A DNA stretch of 64,000 nt from Rhynchonema sp. JSB1_4 (GCA_030248065.1 JASAMV010001995.1:46471-110470); one strand, 5' to 3'. Positions 39,118 through 52,191 are shown, counted from the stretch's first letter. Numbers and translations: made by a program. Notes: generated by a model from the letters alone, not told the origin.

Positions 39118-41222
39118 GGCAGTTCAACTTGATTCAGATGTGCAATATTTTGCAAAACGAAACGACTAATACCAGAACTTATCACTTTGTGAGATATGGC
39201 TTGCATTTCCATAAAAATTTTGTGCTTTTCTTGTTTTGCAGGATAATATTACGAAATTGTGTACATAAAGATAATGCGCCAGTCAGTTGTTATTTTGGCT
39301 TGCTTTCACTTGGCTATAATTGTTTTTTTGTAAAACTGCATTGGACAAAAATAATCATGATACATAGGTATACCTACACTGCAAAGAAATTTTTGCGTAG
39401 CAAAACAAACTGCATGGGCGTATGTGTGCGTGCACCAAAGACTGCACGGAAACGAACTTATTCAACGCACTTTGCCGAAAATGTGAGTCATCTCATCTCT
39501 GAATCACAAATAGTATGACGCTATGTTTGGGAACGGCGTTTGTGTTGATGATACTGCTTTTCTCATTTTTTTTGGGTTATATGGGTGAAAAATATATTAT
39601 TTCGTACTATATTCATTGGATCGTCTCCATCCTGATGAAGGTAACCTTTCAAAATATTGTTTTGCACTATACTTTTGTTTCACAGTACTTTTGTTGGTCG
39701 TTAGGTAACTTTTTCCGTCTTTACCTTCACCTTTAATCCTCTCAACGTGCAAAAACTGGTTCTGAACTTCCCTCGTGTTTCCATTTTTCATCCAAAACTC
39801 GTTCTAAATGTTTGTATTTTGGGATTAGGAACACTGCGAGCGAATAACCATCTGATTGTGACTTTTGTCCGAAAAACTTCAGCAAAAATAAAAATACTTT
39901 TTACGCGTGTTTTGACCCATCTTTGATGGTGTACATTACGCTAAAAACACATCATCTCCGACCAAAATTTTCTGATGTACCCAGCACATCTTATCAGCTG
40001 AAAGTAACGGTATCCAACAAAATTTGCATCCCAAGTAATAGTTTACTCACACAAGCAGCAGAACACAGCAACACCACAGGTTCTTTCTCATAAATTGTTA
40101 CGCCAGCAAAAAAACCATTCTTCTATCAAAAATTGTTTGCACAACCAAGTCATGCGTAACCCATTTTGCACTGCACGGTTTTGTACAAGTTCTGTGCTTG
40201 CAGCCACCAAACGTTTTCTGTAGTTTGGGGCTGGAACTTTTAAAACAACGAACTATGTTAATATTCCCATAAATTATGCACAAACACTGTTATTTTAGTC
40301 TCAGCTTTAGAGCACGGCTTATCATGCCGAATTTTCCAAAAAAATATCATTACGTAAAGCTAAATTTCTGTCGCAGGTTTTTGTACTTCATATTTCAGCG
40401 AAACAAAACAACGCTTTCCCATTTACAACGTTATATTGGGGCAATATTCACCTTTATCCCTGGCCGCTACCAGTTTTCGCTAATCTCCCAGCTCTATGTT
40501 CAGAGAGTGCACTTTTGTGTTCAAAGTCGAAGTAAAACGATGACCAAAAGTTGGATATTATTATTGTGCCTATCTCTCAAAGAAAATTATTATTTTTCGG
40601 TGATGTTTTTTTGTCAGTTTTTCAAATACGCGACAGATAAATCCCCGAAGCACGCCCGCGCGCAGGATTTTGGATAACGCAAAGTGAACCGCATTGGTAA
40701 CCCCTTGCGGCTTTTTTTGTACATTTCATTTCAAATACAAGATTATTTTTATTATTTTTCCTGCTCCAAAATTGTGTGAGAAAAAGGCATAACAAATATA
40801 TATTGCTAATCTTCTCGTTACACGGAATCCGTAAGAAAAATAATATTGTCTCAAGGTTATCGACCCCGCAAAAGTTGGAGATGTGATTTTGTGACCGCAA
40901 ACAATTTTCTACAAGTGCAGATTTGCATTGCGCAACTCGGAAAAAACATCTATTCACGCTATATTTTCTCGCGTTTGAGAAAAAGATCAGAAATTCTCGT
41001 CAGGTACCGTTTTATACCAACGTGTGTGTTGTACCCTCTAACTTCCTCTTTCAAATGACGACCACTTTATCAGAACGCATGAAAGAAAAATTATTTAGTT
41101 CGTCGTTGCGTATGCGCGCACCAGTGCTATTGAAAATGCAGTTTGCTTGAGTGATCTGCAACATTTTTCTTGTTGAGCAAAATTTTTATAATAGAAATTA
41201 TTTAAATGATTTCATATTTCCA
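39118..41222. other. AT-rich intergenic region
   Basis: About 2.1 kb with only short open stretches and no domain or closing splice pattern that I can support. It presumably includes the promoter of the WIP-like gene. Confidence 0.4.
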
Positions 41223-41223
41223 G
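41217..41223 (+). promoter_or_regulatory. Isolated 3' splice site upstream of the WIP-like start codon
   Basis: TTTCCAG lies 15 bases before the ATG at 41239 with no supported upstream exon, as expected for a spliced-leader acceptor. Similar sites precede 46249 (TTTTTCAG) and 49480 (TATTTTCAG). Confidence 0.45.
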
Positions 41224-41238
41224 AGCAAAACTGAAAAA

Positions 41239-44065
41239 ATGGCCAGCGCAGATGTGGACCTGACCCTGCATGCCATCCGTTCGGGAGTGAGTCTTCGCAA
41301 GACCCAAACCAATGACCGAAGTGCGCCGGTGATAGTCGCAGAGGGGGAGACATTCGAAAGAAAGGGGAACGCCAGTGAAAATGCGGGCAAGCCCCTCGCT
41401 AACGGGATGCAGCAGAATACGAGTCCGAAGGGAACGTTGACCAGAAATGGTTCGGTTTGGGTTTTGTTTTACATATTGTCCTGCTTGAGTGAATGGCAAA
41501 AGATGGCCAAGATGACTTCCAATTTCTCAACCACTATGCATGTGAATTGTGCAGCAGTGTGATTTTCGTTGGCGGTTTCGATCTTCTACTTTCACAGAGG
41601 GATGGCGCACCAGGTCATCGTCGGTGCGAGTAGATGTTCGTCAGAAACACGGTACTGTACCGGACGGGCCATCCTTCATCCTAATCAAACAAGTGTTTCA
41701 CATTCCCGAATTCCAGGTCTACCACCTCCGCCTCCGCCACCCCCTCCGCCAGCGCTGAATCTGCATCCTTCCCGACCGACGAACCAACCACGTGCTGCCC
41801 CGTCATCATCTAAAGGCGGACTGGGTGGTACGCCCAATCACGCAGCTCTGATGGCATCCATACAAAGTGGCGAGCACAAACTTCGCAAGACGCAGACCAT
41901 CGACAAAAGTGCACCCTTACTGCAGCCCCTTGCTGAATCAGGCATCAATAGCGCACCCAGTCCCAAGTCGACTTTGACGCCGAGTCCCAAGGGCGGCACG
42001 GGCATGCAAAGTGCGCTGATGGACGAAATTCGAACGTCGACGCTGAAACGACGCAAGGCATTAGACTGTGAAACATCACAGGTTGGATTTGTTGTTTGCT
42101 GGCGCGAAGCATAATGCTTCATTATTTTTTTGAGAAATGAACGTGGAACAAAATATCTTGTGAACAGTGTCAAGGTTGGTGGTGTAGGCTCTGATCTAGT
42201 ATCCAGTAAGACGGTAAAGACCGATCACATCACAAAGATCGATACAAACACGTATTGAGTTATGAAGCATCGCGTTTTTGGTTGCCAGTTTCTCCCAGTT
42301 TGCAAAGACGGGCGGTGCGGTTTCGAGATGCTCAGTGCGACTGCACCACCGAGTAGTTTCTCAGTACAGACTCATTTTCACCACTCTCTTCAGGACGAAA
42401 ACGCGTTCCCCCCGCCAACAAACACAACGCGAAACGCAGGTGCAACCGTCAAATCTGAACAACCAATGGAAAAGAAGCACACCGAGACCGTGTCATCAGC
42501 CACTATAAATTTGCAACCATCCCCCATCAAGACAAACCCGATCCCATCCCAAACCCCCACGAATACTCCTATCCCAAGTGAGTCGAAGACCTTTCCAAGC
42601 AGCAGATCCCAATTCGCTCGATCCTCCACCATGCCCGAAGCGCAGCCCCAAAAGCCCGTCCCATTACAAGATTCAATCGTAACGCAAGTTGACTACCGGC
42701 CTTCTGAAGAGTCAAGGGAGCCTGATGAGGTCCCGGCCGCTCGCAAGGAGAGGGTGATCTCGGTCGAGGATCGTCTCAAAGAGCATCGACAACGAATGCA
42801 GCAACTCTGTCGTCCGATTTATGTGGAACCAACGGACACAGGCAATACGAGAGACATAATCAACAGGTCGGTGGGGCAAGCGCCGAAGAACAAGGCTTTC
42901 CCATCCCAGCACAGCCCCGCAATGGCACAGCATCCCCAATTGTCGTCCCCGATTCGCCAGAGCAGCCCGAAACCGAGCAGTGATCCACCTCTGCTGATCA
43001 GCTCAAAGATCTATTCGGCCTCGAAATCTCCCAGCCCCACTCCCCAGAAGCGGTCGCCCATCCCTCAAATTTCGCCCTCCAAGGCCGCGGTTCCTCATGC
43101 ACCCTCCAAGCCCAAGCTTGTGACCAACCAAGGAGTTCCTGAATGTCAAGGGGTCAAACTACGTCATACGAAGCCGACGTTTCTGTCGAGGGCTCTAGAC
43201 CTGTCAGATGGACCCAATGGGCCGAGTCCAGCCAGAAAAACGGACAGCTTGGCTGAAGTGCAAGGATTGGGCATTGTACGACGCGCAAAGGCATCGCTGG
43301 ATGTGAAACAGATAAAGAATGGTTAGGTTGATTTTTGAACTTTAGTAGTTTTTGTGTATTCGTTTGACATGACTGCGCGATCATTTTCAAAGTCCATCCC
43401 CTCTATGTGGCAAGGTGTTCGGGAGCGGTCATTGTGATTCGCGATAAAGGCAGACTCGCTGCTCACTCTTGAATGATAGATTACCCCAGACCGGTCACCA
43501 AAACATCGACCATGAACGAATCATTCATCATGAGAAAGGAAAAAGTGTATTTCATGATTTATAAAATATTCAACGTGATCTTCCAGATTCCACCACTTCC
43601 ACTACCCCAATTGTGTTGACTACACGTTCGATCGATCAAACGAAGGAGAAACTCGAGCTCCCCTCACGTCCATACACTAATCTCCGTCCCATCTCACCCA
43701 ACCTCACGCGTCGCGAGCTACCTGATGTTTCACAGCTGACCACCACATTTGAATTGCAGCAGACTTCGACAACAACAACATCATCAATCAATAATCACCA
43801 GCCTCGCGCAATGACGTTGCCGCGTAAACAGTCAGCGAAATCGTTTGATTTTCTTGATGAGGCTCGAGCCAATTTGAATCAAACAGGCGGCGGACTGGAA
43901 AGACCAAACGGTCTCCCGAACTACGGTGGAGGAGCGGAGCTGCAAAATGTCAGCATTTTGGAAACAAGCATGGCTTCGTTGGATATGGACAGTATCAGAC
44001 GCAACTATCAATTTTTAATTGATGTCACCAGTGGCGAATCAGTGCTGCAGATTGAGAGACGTTGA
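41239..44065 (+). CDS. WIP/verprolin-like actin regulator with three WH2 motifs
   Basis: Four exons (41239-41449, 41717-42081, 42394-43321 and 43587-44065) join in frame to give 660 residues. The N-terminal WH2 motif ends LRKTQTNDRSAP, matching the KLKKTVTNDRSAP type of WIP family proteins. After a run of ten prolines comes a second WH2 (LRKTQTIDKSAP) and then a third, more diverged one (ALMDEIRTSTLKRRKAL). WH2 motifs bind monomeric actin and proline runs bind profilin or SH3 domains. The rest is long, proline/serine-rich and probably disordered. A final conserved-looking segment (NVSILETSMASLDMDSIRR) is of unknown function. Decamers occur at the end of exon 2 (42069) and in exon 4 (43723). 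WIP has one or two WH2 motifs, so a three-WH2 protein could also be a Cobl-like relative. Confidence 0.75.
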
Positions 44066-44700
44066 AATTTGCTTGAATATACTGGCATATTGTTATTCGT
44101 AAATATGTAGGATAAGTTGTGAATTTGTGATGTATTTTGTACCCTTGTGTTTATGATCGTGATTGTATTAGTTACATATTTTATGTGTGTTATGTACAGG
44201 TTTCGAAGTATAATCCTGCAATTTCACGCGTTTATCTCTTCATCTTTTGACCACTGGACCACTGTTTCCGTTCTTGACGTTCTCATGCAGTGGCTAATAT
44301 GACGCGATGCCTGTAACCAGCAGGTGCTGCCCGTTCAAACATGGAGAACTTCTTTCAATTTTGTAAATATGATGAATAATTGCGATATGCCTTTGTTTAG
44401 CTTCGCAGACTTACTGTATCATATAAAAATTAGCAGAGAGTTCATTCGGATCGAGAATGGCAATCACAGCATCCCCATTGTGAGCACGGCAAACAAGAAA
44501 ACAGAAAGAAGACAACCCGGCGTGTTCAAGCAAGAAAGTCCACACTGACATTATGAAAAAATTGACAAAACCTAGCAGTATTGGCAGAATATGACAATAA
44601 AAACATGAGAATAGAAGGATTCAACAATAAAAAATATGGGGTAATCAAAAAACAATGGCCTTCGTTTTGCGGTCTTTAACACATGTGCAAAACAGCCATG
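44066..44700. other. Intergenic stretch between convergent genes
   Basis: Holds the 3' ends of the WIP-like gene and of the minus-strand receptor gene. An AATAAA at about 44593 could polyadenylate the former. No gene is supported. Confidence 0.4.
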
Positions 44701-46249
44701 TTATTCACAGCATTGTGCCATTGCAGCTTGACGGTGCACCTGCACGTTGCTGACAAAATTATTCAGTATCGGTTTCATGGGAATAGCCGTTGGCTTGTGA
44801 GTAACGGGGACCGCAGTTTTATCCTCTGCTGCATCAGCATCTGTTTCAATGTTGGTGGACTGTGGGGGAAATCCAAGAAACGGTCGCCAGTGCGCGCGCA
44901 CGTCCGAAGCCATCAGCGTCAGCACGAACGGATTTTGACAGAAAAAGATGGTCATCATTAGGAAATATATGGAGCGCGGTATCTCTCCTGAAGAATGAAG
45001 TACGGTTCACATTTGCACCTCTTCAAACATTAAAAACATAAAAAACAGCCTTGTGCGTCAAAATGTGACAACCGCATGGCGTAGGCCTTTAACGGTTTCG
45101 ACCCGAAGTGTAAGACCGGGGGCTGTCTGGGTCTCATCAGTTAGATGACAGCCAGGGACCAGCCCCAAAAATAAAAAAGCCTGCGCTCAAGTAAGGCTCA
45201 CTTGAGAAAAAATTGGGCGCAATTGCGTTCGAAACCAGCCAACCGCCGAATATGACCAACGGAAATGCCAACCAGAAAGCGATGATTGTCAACCGAAGTT
45301 GAGTGCCGGGATTGCGAGCTGCTTGGGGGCCGTTCTGCATCTGAAACCAATCTGTTTAATCAAGCAATCACACAACTGTTCGATCACTCAGTAGATCACA
45401 CACCGTTTTGCACAAAGTCGCTAGATAAATGACCAGCACCGCCGTTGCCTCGATCAACGAAAGCAGACCAGCGACGGCGCCAACAAGTTGCCACTGGAGA
45501 GGGTCATGCCAGCGAAATGGATACCTCGATGTTGCGTTGCTGCCTGATAAAATTGACTGAGCTTGAGGTGTTTGGTAAAAAAAAATCGGTGGCCGAGTGA
45601 AACCATCCCGTGCTTTGGTTCACAAATCGTCCCGGCGGCAAATCAAAGCTGATGTTCATTGTGAGAATCGGGCAATATAGCAGAATTGGCAGGGCTGTGC
45701 AGGTGAGTGTGAACTTGCGCCAGCGCTTGCTCCAGAACTGAAATTGTGTTCAGAAAAACGTTCACAGTCTAAAGCATTTTTGTGAGCAAAAACCCACCTG
45801 TTTGTGGCTGGTGAAAGTGCCCGTCATTGCTGTATATCTGCTGTACGTCAGTACAACCACGCTGCAACACGAAATTTGGTATGTGGCACAGCCGAGATAA
45901 ATCAGAACTGGCACAAAGAATCGGTCGTATTGGATGAACAACCATGCAGGAATATGCGACCTGAAAGGAACTTGTTTCAAATTTTTATATTTTTTTAAAA
46001 CAAAAGGCTAGCCCATCAGACTAACGATAAATCGGGTACCAGCGTGGTTGTGAATGTCAGAATGTTGACCAAATTCAAAATATCACTGATGCCCAAGTAA
46101 CGCTGGAATTTAAAGAACGGCGGGCTCAAGGCGTTAGTATTACGGTAGCGATACAACAAAATAACGAACAATAAGTAGAACGGTATTGATATAAATGATA
46201 TGACGTAATGCACGATGCGTGTAACAGAGGAAACGATTGAGCGAGCCAT
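44701..46249 (-). CDS. Nematode seven-transmembrane chemoreceptor (serpentine receptor)
   Basis: Six minus-strand exons, 46249-46026, 45960-45798, 45737-45624, 45556-45404, 45340-45202 and 44987-44701, join in frame to give 359 residues. Seven hydrophobic segments can be placed. After helix 1 there is an LLYRYRN stretch, then PFFKFQRYLGISDIL, typical of Srg/Srv-group receptors. Helix 7 is followed by NPFVLTLMASDVRAHW, like the end of helix 7 in this superfamily. The long C-tail is acidic then basic. Such receptors usually sit in sensory cilia and couple to G proteins; ligand and class cannot be told. The ATG at 46249 is chosen because TTTTTCAG directly precedes it; an upstream in-frame ATG at 46273 lies before that acceptor. 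The exon 3/4 boundary is the least certain. Confidence 0.8.
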
Positions 46250-47704
46250 TTTGCTGAAAAACAGTTTGACCATTTGCAGTTGTTACAATCAAGGCCCACG
46301 ATCTGGTCTGACTTTCCCAGCTTGCAATCAATGCAGGCTCGAGCTTCATCGCATCTGGCCATAAAACAGAAACTGATTTGGCCAATATTTTCAGTTTACC
46401 TACGTCGCCTAGGGCTGCATAGTACAGGAACAAATAAAGCTAAAAGTGTCCGAGGCGCCGTAACCCCCGTGATGAACAACTTGCAGATACATAACTTCCC
46501 ATCTGCAGGCTTTTAAATTCAGGCCGTGCAGAGAGCCTAATTCTACACTGGTTGTTATTGGACATAGCATTACAGTCAAACCTCCACATAGTGAACGGAA
46601 CGGGACGCGGCCATTTTGTTCACTGTGCAGAATATTCACTATGTAGAGCAGTACGTACCGAAGACAAAGCGTAAATTAGTCATTGTGAACGGTCTTGGGG
46701 TATACGATTAAGCTACAATTAAGATTTACGATTTACAAGATTTACGATCAACGAGCTTTGTATATAAGAAGCAAGGGGTTTACAGTGGGAAACCAATTTT
46801 TACACAGCCACCCATATTCCAGGATCCAGTGACCAACTTCTTGTACAATGGTCATACACCGTTAGCTATTGTCATTGGCACAATGATGCACAGGTTTTCG
46901 ACAATTCATTTCTGGTCACTGTCAAATGACACTGAGGGATCTAGTTTAACTGTCGGATCTCTCCATCTTAATTCGCCCAGAATCTAACATGAACCTTGAT
47001 GGCGTTGAACAAAACATTGACTGCCATATTTGTTCTTGTCTTGCCCTCAGCCGACCGTCTAGACCTTTTATCAATGAGATCTATTCAGCGGACAACGGTT
47101 GTGTGCTTTCAGATCTAATTTGTATTATCCAGAATCGGGGTAAGCACTATATACGTGCGCATTGACTTGGACTTTTCATATACGGATACATACATGTAAT
47201 TAATAATGCTAGTCACTTGAAAAACCTCGATGGACACCATATGGCCTGCCGATAAAAATTGCACAGTTTTGAGCACACTTATTCATTACTCGAACTGGCC
47301 TCGTGCAAAGAAATTCCACAATTTACAATGCCAATGCTCTGATTGTTGCTCTCTTCCCCCGCTTGACCAGAAAATCGCGCTCCATGCAAGATCACGATAA
47401 GTAACAACTCCAATAACTCAGCCGGCCCAGGATGAATGAAAATAGATTTTTTGTTTCCACGAAAGAAAATTGAATTAATATTCAGTCTGAAGATGGCAGA
47501 AACCAAATCACAACATATGTACATAATGCATTTAACATTGTTTATTTGGAAATGTTTTCCGCTTTCAGACATTATTCAATCTGCGATTTTTCTCAAATCC
47601 GCCTGGCTTTCGTGCGGCGTCCCAAACAGGGATTGCGATGTCTCATGGCATTGACGCTGTTCGCGCTGTCAAATTAATTGAATAAGTGCGAGAGGTGCCT
47701 GACC
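46250..47704. other. Intergenic region with one possible pogo/Tigger-type terminus
   Basis: TACAGTCAAACCTCC at 46571 resembles the end of a pogo-like element, and a local inverted repeat (CATAGTGAA / TTCACTATG) lies within 70 bp, but no second terminus was found. The rest contains no gene that I can support. Confidence 0.3.
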
Positions 47705-48476
47705 CAGGGTTGGATTAAAAAATTTTTTTATTATCGAACTTTTTTTTAACTTTTTTGAATTTTTAAAAATTTTTTTTAAGATTTACTTTTTTTTATTCCG
47801 GACCACAAAAATTTCGGTTCTCAACGTGAAAAATTGTCGAAAATTTTTGTAAGTATATTTGATTGCACTTGAGAATATAGGAATAGTTCACACCGACCAG
47901 TTGTGTTCACAAACGGGCAGTAGCGAGGTTATATTTTTTACAATGAGCCAGATAACGTGACAATGCGCGTTGGGGATAGCCTGTCCACCATATGTACCAA
48001 CATCTGTAGATTGTAGCATAAAAAGTGAAGGGAAAGTGATGTCACGGGAAAGGTAAATGATTGGCACATTTTTTAAGCAAAGTTACATGAAAACAGCGGC
48101 ATAACCCGCGGTGTTGGAACGATAATTTTGGACTTCAAGCAGATTTGACTTCCTAGAATAACTGAATGCGCACATAATGACGGCTGCTCAGGTTGTTTAG
48201 TAGAGCCACGGACTGTCTAACGTTGTAATGACATTGTACACATGCGAAATACAAGCGCCGCAGGCAATTTTTTGAGAAAAACAAGCAGAAACATGCATAA
48301 AAACATGCATTTTCACCACAAAAAGGGGGAAAATAATAAAAATAATAAGTTGTGAAATAATAAAAAAAAGTGAACTTACTTTTCTAATTTTTAAAAACCG
48401 AAAAAGTGGCGAACTTTTTTAAAAAAAAAATTTTTTTTCCAAAAAAAATTTTACTTTTTTTTTTAACCCAACCCTG
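47705..48476. mobile_element. Non-autonomous hAT-type element with 8-bp target duplication
   Basis: Termini CAGGGTTGG and CCAACCCTG are perfect inverted repeats, and the flanks 47697-47704 and 48477-48484 are both GCCTGACC. CAGGG ends with an 8-bp duplication are characteristic of the hAT superfamily. The 772-bp interior is A/T-rich and encodes no transposase. A decayed relative lies at 32424-33335. Confidence 0.85.
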
Positions 48477-48484
48477 GCCTGACC

Positions 48485-49479
48485 ACTGCCGTGGTCCCCC
48501 GTACCACGTCAGAAAACAACGTCGTTGCCAGCTAAAATACTCGTGTCACACGAAATACCTATTGCAGCTGTCATAGATTGCTAAATGGGTCTCCCAGAGT
48601 TAGTCCAGATTTGTCTGAACACCTCAAGCTCAAATCCCATACGCCAAACAGTTATCTGACCAACAGTGAGCGAAAAGTGGTTTTTTAGTGTTTTTACACG
48701 TTCAAAAAACTGAAGTTGTGTGTTTGGAGGGTTGACAGGCCTGTATCTCGAGGTGTACTCATTGTTGTCACATCCCGGAAAAGATTTTGAGGGAAGATTT
48801 CTGTCTCAGCCCTCATAAAAGGTGTCGATTCTTATCTGCTGATGCTCTTACAGAAACACCCAACACTGACACGAGCCACGCGATGAAGTGACGGGAAGGA
48901 CATTTTAGAGAAAAACACACAATCACACGACGTGCTCTCCAAAATGGGAAGAGTTCGGAGTTAATCCATTTGGATTAAGCAACAAGATATGCACATACTG
49001 TACATACTGTATAACAACAAGTGGGCGCACGCCAACATGTTTTCAGTAAACATTTTACACGAGAGCAAAAGAAAACAGTCTGCCGGCCTCTTTCTTGTGT
49101 GTGTGCTCTGCCGTTGTCATGCTGTCAAAAATCCCTGGGGACAAAACAGTCAAGAGTGTTTTGAACACGTGGTCTTCCTGTTGTTCAACAACGGTTCAGT
49201 CCCGGAACCAAGACATTCAGAAAATTCCATCATGGGGCGAAGAATAGAGTTCAACTACATAGCGGTTCCTGGATATTCCTGAACAGGCCGGTTTTCCGGT
49301 CCTGGGACTGAAAGTTAAGAACAGTTTCGTTCAAGCATCCTGTCGCTACCAAGACGTCTCATGAATACGGTGCTACAATTTGTCCCGTGCGACTCGTAAC
49401 TTCCATGTTCACTGCAAAACAAATGATGATGATAATGATGATATAATTATATTTTCAGGACTCCATCCACTGCGACAAA
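48485..49479. other. Intergenic sequence upstream of the Tudor-like gene
   Basis: No gene is supported. A short GATGATGATAATGATGATATAAT tract precedes the putative trans-splice acceptor TATTTTCAG at about 49451-49459. Confidence 0.4.
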
Positions 49480-51779
49480 ATGACCTCGACCCCTCCAACG
49501 GCGCAGTCGCCCACGTCCGGTGATGGTACTTCTGATGTTTCAATATCAGACGAAGACTCGTTCCTTCCCTTCCTCACATCATCACATCTGCGATCGTCGA
49601 AACATCGATCCAGAATTCGCCATGATTCAAATAGTGACACATCGTTTGATGCGGTTAGTGACATTTTTGGGTGTCATTTTTCCAACTTTCTTGTTTCTCA
49701 TTTTCTCGAATGGTGATTCGTGAATTTGTGTACAGTTTGCGGGAAACGATTTTGGTTGCACGTTTCGAGCGGCAAACGGGCGGTACACTAGGTCATCGTC
49801 AGTGCGGATGCCTCAGATTGGCACATAAGTTCCGTCACCACGTCGGTTCTCAATCATGCTGCACAACGAAGATACACTGCAATATCAACTCATTCACTTT
49901 ACCTGATTCGGATTGAAAATTTCCCTGTCAAACTCAAATCAACCATTTTTTTCAGAGTTACCAATTTCTGATGTCCTCGTCCACCGAGTACTCATCGCGT
50001 GACACCGACCTGACACTCACCCACACTGAAACATCGTCGTTTGGCGACAATCTGTCGACCGTGAGTTGTCGATATTTTTTGTACAGTTTTATTTTTACTC
50101 CACGTTTAAAATAACTGAAAATTAAAAAATAAACTCTGACCGCTCCAGAGCTCATGGCAAAGCGGCGACTCAAGTCAACACAACAACAGCCACGCAGCCA
50201 GCTCACAGCCGCTGAAGTCGATATTGAAAACAAGCAAAAACGACAATAATTCAAAAAACTCTGCATCCGATGAAACATCAGCGTGCTCTAGTCAAGACAA
50301 TTCGATTGCTGTTGGTGGCATGAAATCGAAAACGGTGCGTGGTTTTTTGGGAGTTTTTCAAAATCAGTGGCTCCTTTTGTGAAGACTTTCATAATGCTCA
50401 TGTAGTCAACGCACATGGGCATTGACTTGGACGTTTCACAATGCAACGGATTGCGAAGAAATAAAGCAGATTATTTACAGTCACTAACCACGCTGTGACA
50501 GAGAGCCCTATTTTGTTGCAGTTCACCTGCAAATGTCTGCGTCTCTACCATTCCCACCCTTTACCGACACCGGAGCCGATTCGTGCGTACGAATGCGTCG
50601 TGTCCGGCTGCGTCGATTGGCTGGCGTTGTTTTTCGTGCGTCCCACCGTGCTCAAACCGAAATACGCCGTACTCGCACGCCAACTGGTCGGTCACTGAAG
50701 CGGTCGATGTTTTTCAATGCAGCAGACTAACGATGGGCATGATAACAAGACTAGGTCGGACTTGGTAGCAAGCTTGGTGATCAGATTTGAATTGAGGTGG
50801 TATAGTATTTATATTTTCGAGATGATCCCACAAATTTTGACCTGTATCAACGTTGTTCCCGGTCTCCCAGCTAAAAATAGCTTTCGCGCTGGTCGATGTT
50901 AGTGAATACGAAATGACAATGGCAGGTCCGATCCAATCACCAAGTTTTGTAACAAGAATTTCTAAGTTTCCCCTTCATATTCAGGATCATCTAATTCGCA
51001 AGTCCTCCTGGCTGCCTGTATCGCATCCGAATCTCAAACCGACCCAAACCTATCTGATTGTTCACAATGTGAATTCGCGTGATCACAAAACCAAATATCA
51101 CAGAGCCGTGCATTTACAGGTATATTATACTGTGTAATGTAACAGACAAGTGGATGTTTTATTAATTTGTACGAAGATATCGTATTCGTGTTGACATTTT
51201 ATGACAGAAAAGTAAAGATTTGTCACTTTTCAGGCCGAAATCCAAGCGCATGCCGAGCGGGTGTACACATTTTTGTTGTTGGACCTCGGTTATGTGCTGC
51301 GTGTGCATGGTGGGTGCGATTAGCGTACAGCGCACACTTTCTTGGGTAGCTGGTTTGGGTAGCCCGCTTCGACCTGCTTTTCAAGTACCAAGTCAGTGTC
51401 AACACGAAAAAGCACCAAGATCCCAAAACACACGCGACTTGGGGGGGTTTTCTATATAATTGTTGTTCTTAATAGACTGGATGTCATAGTGATCAACACT
51501 GAGCTGTTATTATCAAATTTCAAAAGGCTTTTTTTCAAATATTTAACATTTTCGTTCACAGAAACTCGATTCTTGACGGGCGAGTACTGCGCGTGGTCGA
51601 CCACCAGGGCTGGTATTCTCCACTCGATCGCGCCGTTATGCTTGGGGCCTTGTAAATTGTCAAAGAATACCGACCGCAACAGCACAACACCAACACCGGG
51701 AGAAACACTGACGGTCGTATTTCAGTGTGAAACAACGGACTCGGTTGTCAAATATTGGGCCGAGATTTGTAGAAATTGA
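49480..51779 (+). CDS. Extended-Tudor-like protein
   Basis: Seven exons (49480-49653, 49956-50060, 50149-50334, 50522-50686, 50985-51119, 51234-51309 and 51562-51779) join in frame to give 352 residues. The first 150 residues are Ser/Thr/Asp-rich and disordered. The rest fits the extended Tudor pattern: a nuclease-fold-like strand (WLALFFVRPTVLKPKY) followed by KYHRAVHLQAEIQA and VYTFLLLDLGYVLRV, where typical Tudor cores have an aromatic-Arg-Ala strand and Val-Asp-Tyr-Gly-Asn. The Tyr and Asn of the aromatic cage are replaced here, so methyl-arginine binding is doubtful. Tudor proteins often scaffold small-RNA (piRNA/siRNA) complexes; that role is inference. The exon 4 donor GTCGGT is weak; reading through would stop at 50698. 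Decamers occur in exons 1 (49533) and 3 (50271). Confidence 0.6.
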
Positions 51780-52191
51780 GAAATATTTTTTGAAGGACAG
51801 TAATCCTGATTTGATAGCATGCGTGATGCGTCTAATTCTTTGAAGCCAACATTTATTTATTATTGTTGACGATTATCGTTGATGCCTTTTACGCGTTGAT
51901 GTCTTTCCTTCGTGTTGTTTTTAGTGTGAACTGCGTGCTTTTTGTTCACTTTATTGTCAGATTTCATCGAACAAGTTTGAAGAACAACCGAAATTTCTTC
52001 TTGATCGTTGTTCATGTATTTTCTGTTAGCCCGCCATCAATAAGCGGCATTGCGAAGCAAAAAATCTGATGAAATGTCTCTCTGGTCTTTCCAGAACGTT
52101 TACCGTGCAGAGTATATACCTACCGACGTGTACACACACTATGACGTCAGGGCCAGTGCATACTGTACCCACACGTGTGGTAACAGGGCAG
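51780..52191. other. Upstream flank of the p62-like gene (copy A)
   Basis: No gene supported. TGACGTCA, a CREB/ATF-type site, lies at 52143-52150. From about 51945 on, the sequence is repeated at 62000 and after. Confidence 0.4.

Noticed and set aside
46571..46640. A complete pogo/Tigger element
   Set aside because: Only one terminus-like sequence was found, with no matching second end or transposase.
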